Assembly (NCBI GenBank): GCA_002336475.1
Contig: DDCX01000043.1
Span: 17,238-41,341 of the forward strand
DNA from: Flavobacteriales bacterium UBA1995
GTDB lineage: Bacteria > Bacteroidota > Bacteroidia > Flavobacteriales_D > Sanyastnellaceae
Reading direction: 5' to 3'
Length of the DNA stretch: 24,104 bases
In this document: one piece after another, positions 7,877 to 14,254 of the stretch
How positions within the stretch are numbered: the first letter of the stretch is position 1
Layout of the letters: every line of letters begins with the position of its first letter
Notes under the pieces: generated by a model
What the model saw: only the letters and a program-made list of their open reading frames with translations
What the model was told of the DNA's origin: nothing
Databases searched by the model: none
Translations under genes and position numbers: made by a program

Positions 7877-8863
7877 ATGGAAGGTTTTTCCTTTATTTCT
7901 ATTGCCCTCTTGGTGCTGTCCATTGTGGTGGTGGTCCGAGGATTGCGTATCGTCAAACAAAGTGAAGCCCTGGTCATAGAGCGATTGGGCCGTTACCGCA
8001 TGACGATGACCGCAGGCATCAACATTTTGATTCCTTTTGTGGACCGCCCACGGGCCAGTGTCTGGCGTTATGCCACAGAAGATGCCAGAGGCGAACGTGT
8101 AGTGGCTTACAAAATGCTCGAGCGGATTGACATGCGGGAGACGGTCTTTGACTTTCCCCGCCAAAGTGTCATCACCCGGGACAATGTTGTAACGGAAATC
8201 AACGCCCTGATTTACTTCCAGATCAACGATCCGGTGAAGAGTGTTTACGAAATCAGCAACCTTCCCAATGCGATTGAGAAGCTGACGCAGACGACGTTGC
8301 GTAATGTTTTGGGTGAGTTGGACCTCGACGAATGTCTGTCGAGCCGGGACACCATCAACACCAAACTGAGGGCGATTCTCGATGAGGCCACGAACAAATG
8401 GGGCGTCAAGGTGAACCGTGTAGAGCTTCAAGACATCAATCCACCTCAGGACATTAAAGAGGCCATGGAGAAGCAAATGCGGGCTGAACGGAGCCGCCGT
8501 GCGCAGATCATTGAAGCCGAGGGAACCAAGACGGCTGCCATCCTTCAGGCTGAGGGGCGCAAGGGGGCAGACATTAACCAGGCCGAGGGTGAGCGCCAAG
8601 CGGCCATCTTGCAAGCAGAAGGGCGCGCCAATGCCCGCCTACAAGTGGCAGAAGCTGAGGCCAAGGCCATCCGCATGGTGGCAGAGGCTGTAGCCAAGAC
8701 CAAGGCTGACCCCACACAGTATCTGATTGCTGTTCGCTATGTGGAGGCTTTGGAGAAGATGATGGAAACCTCAAATGACAAGTCCCGCGTTGTGTTTATG
8801 CCTTACGAGGCCAGCGGTATGATGGGAAGTGTCGGCAGCATTAAAGAATTGCTCAAGGATTGA
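7877..8863 (+). CDS. SPFH/Band 7 (stomatin/QmcA-like) membrane protein
   Basis: This is a membrane-anchored scaffold of the SPFH superfamily, 328 residues from ATG 7877. The TTG two codons upstream is an unlikely start. One N-terminal membrane segment (FISIALLVLSIVVVV) is followed by the Band 7 domain at about 24-190, with SEALVIERLGRYRMT, AGINILIPFVD and the REQ-like turn DFPRQSVITRDNV. The region LPNAIEKLTQTTLRNVLGEL and VELQDINPPQDIKEAMEKQM is typical of the slipin/QmcA group. Five 11-residue AEG-type repeats follow at about 214-268 and predict a long coiled coil. Such proteins assemble large ring- or cage-like oligomers that organise membrane patches and proteases. It lies between nfeD-like and aldehyde dehydrogenase genes, and its TGA overlaps the next ATG (TGATG), indicating translational coupling. 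Confidence 0.9.
   Translation: MEGFSFISIALLVLSIVVVVRGLRIVKQSEALVIERLGRYRMTMTAGINILIPFVDRPRASVWRYATEDARGERVVAYKMLERIDMRETVFDFPRQSVITRDNVVTEINALIYFQINDPVKSVYEISNLPNAIEKLTQTTLRNVLGELDLDECLSSRDTINTKLRAILDEATNKWGVKVNRVELQDINPPQDIKEAMEKQMRAERSRRAQIIEAEGTKTAAILQAEGRKGADINQAEGERQAAILQAEGRANARLQVAEAEAKAIRMVAEAVAKTKADPTQYLIAVRYVEALEKMMETSNDKSRVVFMPYEASGMMGSVGSIKELLKD
8516..8680 (+). repeat. Five 11-residue (33-base) AEG coiled-coil repeats inside the SPFH gene
   Basis: The translated units are AEGTKTAAILQ, AEGRKGADINQ, AEGERQAAILQ, AEGRANARLQV and AEAEAKAIRMV, at residues 214-268 of the SPFH protein. A strict period of 11 is visible by eye. Hendecad spacing favours a nearly straight or right-handed coiled coil, in line with the helical barrel wall of SPFH assemblies. 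AEG-rich coiled coils are known in this family, so this is expected rather than novel. Confidence 0.85.
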
Positions 8864-10263
8864 TGTCAGACCTGAAACGCGTCTATAGTTCTCTTCGAGA
8901 CGCACATCGGTCAGACCCTTTGCCATCGCGCAAGGAAAGGCAGCATATTCTAAGGAGCATGTTGGCAGGATTGCGGGCGCACGAATCGGCGTTGCTTGCT
9001 GCGTTGCACCGCGACTTGGGAAAGTCAGAGCCTGAGGCCAGACTGACAGAGTTTTTCCCCATTCGCAAGGAAATAGAGTACATGCGCAAGCACCTGTCGG
9101 AATGGATGCGGCCAGACCGCAGGGCCACTCCGATTCAGTTGTTGGGTACCCGATCAGAGATTGTGACCCAGCCCAAAGGTGTGGTGCTGGTGATCGCTCC
9201 ATGGAATTTTCCATTGTTGTTGACGATGAAGCCGGTGATTGCGGCATTGGCCGCAGGAAATCGGGTTGTGGTGAAGCCGCCGGAGCACACTCCAGAAACC
9301 TCTAAGGTGATGGCCGATTGGTTGCGGACCACATTGCCCCCAGAATGGGTTCAGGTGGTGCTGGGCGGGCCAAAAGAAGCGGCTGCTTTGACAGCCATGC
9401 CATTTGACCACATTTTTTTCACGGGAGGTACCGATACCGGCCGCAAAGTGATGCGGGCAGCGGCAGAACATTTGACCCCTCTGACCCTTGAGATGGGAGG
9501 TAAAAGTCCTGCGGTTGTTGACGCCACCGTCTCCCCTACCCAAGTGGCCAAAAGACTGGCTTGGGGCAAGGCGTTGAATGCTGGGCAAGTGTGCATTGCA
9601 CCGGATTACTTGTTGGTAGAGGCGTCGGTTGAAGCCGATCTTGTTTCCGCTTTGGTGAGCCGCTGGGAGTATTGCTTTACCGGAGATATTGCGTCTTCTA
9701 ATGAGTATGGCCGGATTGTCAACGCCGCTCAATTTGAGCGACTCAAGGAGACTTTGGATGATGCACTGGCCAAAGGTGCCAAAGTGTTACACGGTGGAAA
9801 ATATGACGCAGAAATGCGGTTCATGGAGCCCACGATACTGGGCGGAGTCACCCTCGACATGCGCGTGATGCAGGAAGAAATTTTTGGTCCGCTGTTGCCG
9901 GTCATGACTTGGAGTGACCCCCAGTCCGTTTCCAAGACCATTTCTGAGGTGAAGGATCAGCCCCTGTCGATGTACATCTTTAGCCGTGACAAAAACCGCC
10001 AGCGCCAGTGGTTGGAATCCACCCGTTCAGGTACGGTGGGCATAGGTGAAACTGTGGTGCAAATCGCCAATCCAGACCTTCCATTCGGGGGGATTCAGGC
10101 CAGTGGCTTGGGCCGTTCGAATGGCAAGGCCGCGTTTGATGCTTTTTCCAACAAGCGCAGTGTGATGCGCAAAGCGCTTCCTTTTACTGCGGTTCCGTTG
10201 TCTTATCCGCCTTTTGGCCCCGCCAAGACTGCTTTGGCCCGTTGGATTTCTCGGAACCTCTAA
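8863..10263 (+). CDS. Class 3-type aldehyde dehydrogenase (NAD(P)+)
   Basis: This enzyme oxidises aldehydes to carboxylic acids with NAD(P)+. The 466-residue length and motifs point to the ALDH3 group (fatty or aromatic aldehydes). Visible landmarks are IAPWNFPL with the catalytic Asn115, VVVKPPE with Lys138, FFTGGTDTG in the cofactor loop, LEMGGKSP with the general base Glu210, and NAGQVCIAPDYLL with the catalytic Cys244, the ALDH3 form. EEIFGPLLPV and PFGGIQASGLGRSNGK complete the set. The ATG overlaps the stop of the SPFH gene by one base, so it is almost certainly co-transcribed and translationally coupled with it. That suggests a membrane-linked substrate such as lipid-derived aldehydes, but this is inference. 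The C-terminus is moderately hydrophobic without a clear membrane anchor. Confidence 0.92.
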   Translation: MSDLKRVYSSLRDAHRSDPLPSRKERQHILRSMLAGLRAHESALLAALHRDLGKSEPEARLTEFFPIRKEIEYMRKHLSEWMRPDRRATPIQLLGTRSEIVTQPKGVVLVIAPWNFPLLLTMKPVIAALAAGNRVVVKPPEHTPETSKVMADWLRTTLPPEWVQVVLGGPKEAAALTAMPFDHIFFTGGTDTGRKVMRAAAEHLTPLTLEMGGKSPAVVDATVSPTQVAKRLAWGKALNAGQVCIAPDYLLVEASVEADLVSALVSRWEYCFTGDIASSNEYGRIVNAAQFERLKETLDDALAKGAKVLHGGKYDAEMRFMEPTILGGVTLDMRVMQEEIFGPLLPVMTWSDPQSVSKTISEVKDQPLSMYIFSRDKNRQRQWLESTRSGTVGIGETVVQIANPDLPFGGIQASGLGRSNGKAAFDAFSNKRSVMRKALPFTAVPLSYPPFGPAKTALARWISRNL

Positions 10264-10297
10264 TGCCCTACAGTCAGAAGAGTCAAGGCTTCTGAGC

Positions 10298-10304
10298 TAT
10301 CTTG
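10298..10304 (+). promoter_or_regulatory. Possible promoter element of the ATE-like gene (TATCTTG)
   Basis: TATCTTG ends 7 nt before the GTG start of the ATE-like gene, in the 48-base gap after the aldehyde dehydrogenase. The same heptamer precedes the third FG-GAP gene on the other strand. Pattern evidence only. Confidence 0.22.
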
Positions 10305-10311
10305 CATTGTC

Positions 10312-11385
10312 GTGCTCGTTCAAACACATTTTCCAAGAAAACTGGCCCCGAGGCGGTACGATCAGTACCTGGCTTCCGGATGGTTTCGCGGAAGTGTGAT
10401 GTTGTACAAGGTCGACTTGTTGTGCATCGAGTCAGGCATCTTCGGTGTGGTCAACATCCGTATGAACCTGGGGCGCTTCTCCTTCAAAAAGAGCCAGCGA
10501 AAACGCATGTCCCGGTGTGACCGTGCCTTTTCGGTCAGCATTGGAACAGCCAAACCCGATGCCGAGAAGGAGGCTTTGTATTCCTTGCACAAGGATCGGT
10601 TCAAGGGATTTATTCATCCGACGTTGAATGAGTACCTCACGAGTGGATTTCATCAAACGGTATTTGACACGCGTGAGATTTGTGTGTACGACGGGGATAA
10701 GCTTATAGCAGTCAGCTACTTTGATATTGGTGAGCGCTCCATGGCGAGCTTGATTGGCCTGCAGCACCCAGATTACAGCCAGTATGGGCTTGGCATTTAC
10801 ACCATGCTCAAGGAGATTGAATTTGGTCGGTCAGCAGGATTTAAATGGTACTACCCGGGTTATGTATTGGACCTCCCCTCTGATTTTGACTACAAGCTGT
10901 CTTTGGGAGACTTCGAGTATTACACACCGACCAAAAGGTGGGGGTCTTTTCAGCGTTTTGATCCCCAAGAGACCACTGGTTCGCGGGTCAGAAGTGCCAT
11001 GAGCAGCTTGCGGGACGGACTCACTTCGGTGGGCATCGATTTCAAGGAGCGGTACTACCCATACTTTTCTTTGGGTTACATGGCTCCTTGGCAATTGGAA
11101 TTTCTAACGGCTCCTCACTTTTTTGAGCTCGCAGAGATTGAAGGCCGGAGGTTGATTGTGGGGTATGACCCTGTGAAGCGGGATTACCGATTGATGGATG
11201 TGGGCATGACGGAGGACTTCAACCATTTGGTGCGCATGGATCACAGTGCGGGCCTCTCTTCAGACGGCCTCCATTTCATGGACATGCTTCAGGTGAGGCG
11301 GGTATTGCATCAAACTTTTGATGTCCAATTGCTGCTCCAAAACTTGGTAGCGCGGGGGTGGTCTCAACCCGATGACATGGCCTAA
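10312..11385 (+). CDS. Arginyl-tRNA--protein transferase-like protein (ATE/Bpt C-domain family)
   Basis: This is a GNAT-fold protein of 357 residues related to the transferases that add an amino acid from aminoacyl-tRNA to a protein N-terminus, creating a degron. Visible matches are YDQYLASGWFRG and KKSQRKRM (the equivalent of PSRSQRR) in the N-terminal half. In the C-domain (about 80-205) they are EKEALYSLHKDRF, VYDGDKLIAVSYFD, GLGIYTMLKEIEFGRSAGF and YYPGYV...DYKLSLGDFEYY. The N-terminal Cys cluster of classical ATE/Bpt is missing, with only one Cys (LLC38) near its expected place; from memory this is shared by Bacteroidota members. About 150 extra C-terminal residues have no assignment. 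The start is GTG 10312, because no ATG/GTG/TTG precedes it in frame after the stop at 10263 and homology begins almost at once. Activity is unproven. Confidence 0.72.
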   Translation: MLVQTHFPRKLAPRRYDQYLASGWFRGSVMLYKVDLLCIESGIFGVVNIRMNLGRFSFKKSQRKRMSRCDRAFSVSIGTAKPDAEKEALYSLHKDRFKGFIHPTLNEYLTSGFHQTVFDTREICVYDGDKLIAVSYFDIGERSMASLIGLQHPDYSQYGLGIYTMLKEIEFGRSAGFKWYYPGYVLDLPSDFDYKLSLGDFEYYTPTKRWGSFQRFDPQETTGSRVRSAMSSLRDGLTSVGIDFKERYYPYFSLGYMAPWQLEFLTAPHFFELAEIEGRRLIVGYDPVKRDYRLMDVGMTEDFNHLVRMDHSAGLSSDGLHFMDMLQVRRVLHQTFDVQLLLQNLVARGWSQPDDMA

Positions 11386-11414
11386 ATCCGGCGTTCCTGT
11401 GCCACCTTGCGTCC

Positions 11415-12179
11415 ATGAAATTGGCCTCGTGGAACGTGAACGGCATCCGTGCCGTGGTAAAAAAAGATTTTGTGGATTGGCTCAATGGCAGCGGCTTTGA
11501 TGTCATTGGCTTGCAAGAAACCAAGGCCCAAGACGATCAAGTGCGCGAAGCCTTGTTTGACTTGGGAGAAGGGTGGCACGTTTATTCATCAAGCGCCGTA
11601 AAGAAGGGGTATTCAGGAACGGCCATTCTTTCCAAGCGCCCTCCCCTATCTGTGAGCCATGGGATCGGAGTCGAAGGCATGGACGATGAAGGGCGTGTAA
11701 CAGCTGCGGACTTTGGCGACTTTCACTTTGTGACCGTCTACACGCCCAACAGCTCCTCTGGCCTCAAGCGTTTGCCATTTCGCAAAGAATGGGATGTGGC
11801 CTTTCGGGATTACATGAAGAGACTGTCTTCAGAAAAACCCACCATTTGTTGTGGTGATTTGAATGTCGCTCACCAGGCCATCGACTTGGCGCGTCCAAAA
11901 GCCAATTACAACAAGACGCCAGGATATACGCAGGACGAAATTGATGGGATGGGCGCATTGGTGGATGCCGGTTTCACCGATGTGTGGAGACACCAAAACC
12001 CTGACCGTGTTCAGTACTCTTGGTGGAGCTACCGGGGTGGTGCACGAGAAAAGAACGTGGGCTGGCGGTTGGATTATTTCATGGCATCCGACGCAGCCCT
12101 GGCGCAATGTGGTCCGTGTGAAATCCACACCGATGTCTTGGGGTCGGACCATTGTCCGGTGGGCCTTGAATTTGGATGA
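11415..12179 (+). CDS. xth: Exodeoxyribonuclease III (AP endonuclease family)
   Basis: This DNA-repair enzyme of the exonuclease III / endonuclease-exonuclease-phosphatase fold cleaves DNA 5' to abasic sites and trims 3' ends. The 254-residue product has the expected length and catalytic set: SWNVNGIRA with Asn8, IGLQETK with the metal ligand Glu35, VTVYTPN with Tyr109, CCGDLNVAH with Asp148 and Asn150, VGWRLDYF, and the terminal GSDHCPVGLEF with the Asp245-His246 pair. The start at ATG 11415 places the MKLASWNVNGIR signature at the exact N-terminus. It is 29 bases downstream of the ATE-like gene on the same strand and converges on the cytochrome gene with a 20-base gap. No terminator with a U-tract is visible there. 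Confidence 0.93.
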   Translation: MKLASWNVNGIRAVVKKDFVDWLNGSGFDVIGLQETKAQDDQVREALFDLGEGWHVYSSSAVKKGYSGTAILSKRPPLSVSHGIGVEGMDDEGRVTAADFGDFHFVTVYTPNSSSGLKRLPFRKEWDVAFRDYMKRLSSEKPTICCGDLNVAHQAIDLARPKANYNKTPGYTQDEIDGMGALVDAGFTDVWRHQNPDRVQYSWWSYRGGAREKNVGWRLDYFMASDAALAQCGPCEIHTDVLGSDHCPVGLEFG

Positions 12180-12199
12180 GCCTCGCCCTGTGCGTGTTC

Positions 12200-14188
12200 T
12201 TATGAGGAACGGATGAGCCTCAATGTGCCAAGGCCGCTTTTAAAGATGTATTGACCGGCTCGGGGCAGTTCTAGCCTCAGGGATTCCGTTGGCGTGGTTC
12301 CAGTTTGAATGGTGCGCCCTCTGGCGTCCAGCAGTGTCCAAGTTCCGATAGAGGTGCCAGGGCTGGTAATGGAGACCCTTCCCGTTGCTGATGGGTTCGG
12401 CGATGCGGTTAAAGCCAGCCTTGAAGGGTCCTTTCCTATACCGACCAGATTGACATTGAGTCCTCCTACGCCCACCCGTTCAGGCGTTGGAATGAATTCG
12501 GTGTACAGTGTGCGGAAACCATCGATCAGGCTGTCCCCTTCGAGCTCGAGCATAGGCGCCACCCATTTTGGGGGCAAACTCTGGTACCACACTTGACACG
12601 TGACGGTCACGTTTTGCCCCATCAATTCGGAAGGGATTTGATAGGTCAACCTGTCGCCGCCTGTGCCCTCTTCGCCATCGGAGTCATAATTGAAATTGGG
12701 ATCATTCAGCGCTGATCCAATCACAGCTGTGGTGTCTCCTACTGGGTGGTCTGCAGCAAATCCCAGCGGCACCAAACGGTTGTCTTTGAGGTGGGCGTAT
12801 GCGCGTTCAAGCAGGGTGGTCGGATCACCGTTGACATCTCCCAAAACCAGCTCATAAATCTGAACTTGGTTCTCATCTGTGATGATGTTGTGGTGGGGTT
12901 CCCATGCGACTTCTAATTGCCCGTCAATGCTGCCTGTTGTGGGGTCCCAAGCTCCAGAGTGAAATGCCGTATCGCCATTGGCAGCCATGGTCAGCTCTAC
13001 CCATGCTCTTCGGGCAGGATATCCCGATGGGAACTTGTGCCCGGCCAAATTGATGAGCTCCACTTCAACGTTCATGTTGCCTTCATCTGGTGTGCCAGAA
13101 ACAGCGAGGTTGACTTCGAGCGTTTGGTTTTCCAGCATGTCCAAAGACCGCGCTATGGTGCTGTCGAATTGGGCCTCCGTTGCTGAAAGGTCTAAGGAGT
13201 CCACGTTGTTGCGCAGCATGCGCAGCATGTGGGTGTTTCCTCCCACGAAATAGTGCAGTCCAAAGGGAGACCTGGGTTGCAACCATGCATAGCCGGCGGC
13301 AATGGTCACGGGTTCGTCGATGCGCGGAACGTGGCAACCTTGGCATTCAATGGCGTTGGGGCCTTCGGCATATGCAGAGTTGAGCCACTCATGGTAGGTG
13401 GCCTGTTCTATGACGGTAGAGTCGGTGTATTCGCCTTCTAGGTCCACGCTGTTGGTGATCAGGCTGTGACAGGCAGCGCAGGATTCAGATTTGGCCATAT
13501 GCTCGCCATACATGGGATAGAAACCGATGAACTGCTGCATGGGTTGGTATTGCACCGGATATTCATCCTTGCCTCCACCGTAGGGCCCAAAAATGGTGTC
13601 TTCTACAAAGGTCATTTCCCCGCTGAAGCGGGTTCCAATTCCTTCAGCGTCTTGTTGGTGGCAGACGGCGCAATTCACACCGTCAAGGGCCATGGAATCC
13701 GTGAGCGCCTCGAGCAACGAGTAGTATTCTGCACCCTCATGATGGGCAGCAAAGTGGCCGACAGGCGCGTGACAACTGGTGCATTTGTCTTCCAGTCCAG
13801 CGCCATGGCTGGGGTTGGTGAGCACTTCGTGTCTGACTTTGGCCCTCCAAAATGGGTCTTTGGTGCTGTTGGCCATGATCGAACTGCGCCAATCGTCGAC
13901 CACATTCACGTCGTGGCCATCGAGAATGGGCTCCATGGGGAATACTTGTCCAGGAATCGAAGCGAGGCTGTTGGGGTCTTCACCATGACAACCTGCACAT
14001 TTTCCCGAGCCGTAAAACAGTGCATTGATGGTGTCAGGCAAACCACCAAGGTTGTCGCTTCGCAGCGTTATGCCCAACGCTTCATGGGCGTCTATGATGG
14101 GCCGTGGGGCAAAAGCACCCAATTGCCAAGCTGCGCTGGACCCAGCGCAGAGCAAAGCCATCAAGAAAAGGAGGTAAGCACCACGCAT
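12200..14188 (-). CDS. Secreted multihaem c-type cytochrome with T9SS type A sorting tail
   Basis: This exported 662-residue protein starts at ATG 14188 with a signal peptide (MRGAYLLFLMALLCAGSSAA). Five CxxCH covalent haem sites are visible: CAGCH 64-68, CTSCH 136-140, CAVCH 173-177, CAACH 237-241 and CQGCH 282-286. The haem region also holds many free His residues that could be axial ligands (for example HFAAHH about 145-150, MYGEHM about 226-231). The middle part has NLAGHKFPSGYPARR, a phrase I recall from other large secreted multihaem cytochromes. The last 80 residues form a T9SS tail (SPNPSATGRVSI, WTLLDARGRTI, AGQYIFKSG). Haem would be attached in the periplasm and the protein then sent to the cell surface. 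The electron donor and acceptor are not evident, as no quinol oxidase or reductase gene is adjacent. Confidence 0.86.
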   Translation of the reverse strand: MRGAYLLFLMALLCAGSSAAWQLGAFAPRPIIDAHEALGITLRSDNLGGLPDTINALFYGSGKCAGCHGEDPNSLASIPGQVFPMEPILDGHDVNVVDDWRSSIMANSTKDPFWRAKVRHEVLTNPSHGAGLEDKCTSCHAPVGHFAAHHEGAEYYSLLEALTDSMALDGVNCAVCHQQDAEGIGTRFSGEMTFVEDTIFGPYGGGKDEYPVQYQPMQQFIGFYPMYGEHMAKSESCAACHSLITNSVDLEGEYTDSTVIEQATYHEWLNSAYAEGPNAIECQGCHVPRIDEPVTIAAGYAWLQPRSPFGLHYFVGGNTHMLRMLRNNVDSLDLSATEAQFDSTIARSLDMLENQTLEVNLAVSGTPDEGNMNVEVELINLAGHKFPSGYPARRAWVELTMAANGDTAFHSGAWDPTTGSIDGQLEVAWEPHHNIITDENQVQIYELVLGDVNGDPTTLLERAYAHLKDNRLVPLGFAADHPVGDTTAVIGSALNDPNFNYDSDGEEGTGGDRLTYQIPSELMGQNVTVTCQVWYQSLPPKWVAPMLELEGDSLIDGFRTLYTEFIPTPERVGVGGLNVNLVGIGKDPSRLALTASPNPSATGRVSITSPGTSIGTWTLLDARGRTIQTGTTPTESLRLELPRAGQYIFKSGLGTLRLIRSS

Positions 14189-14192
14189 GTCC

Positions 14193-14200
14193 CAAGTATA
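14193..14200 (-). promoter_or_regulatory. Possible -7 promoter element of the cytochrome gene (TATACTTG)
   Basis: On the minus strand TATACTTG matches the Bacteroidota -7 consensus TAnnTTTG at all but one fixed position and ends 4 nt before the cytochrome ATG. It overlaps the end of the U-tract of the terminator. If real, the transcript would be leaderless or nearly so. No convincing -33 element was seen, so confidence is low. Confidence 0.3.
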
Positions 14201-14232
14201 AAAAAGACCCCGCCGGTAAACCGAGCGGGGTC
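14200..14232 (-). terminator. Rho-independent terminator of the third FG-GAP gene
   Basis: On the minus strand a stem of GACCCCGC pairs perfectly with GCGGGGTC. It extends inward by CGG/CCG past a single unpaired T (an A on the plus strand), closes on a TTTA loop, and is followed by TTTTTT. It begins 22 bases after the stop codon of the 14255-17104 gene, so it fits as that gene's terminator. Unusually, the U-tract ends only 11 bases before the start codon of the cytochrome gene on the same strand. Confidence 0.88.
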
Positions 14233-14254
14233 CATGAAAGAAAAATGAGTGTGA

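Noticed and set aside
7676..8614. 312-codon open frame on the minus strand
   Set aside because: It is antisense to the nfeD-like and SPFH genes; its composition mirrors their repeats and no family motif is visible.
13466..14248. Long open frame on the plus strand (260 codons) across the cytochrome gene
   Set aside because: It lies opposite the well-supported cytochrome gene with haem motifs and signal peptide, has no recognisable domain, and would run through the terminator hairpin.
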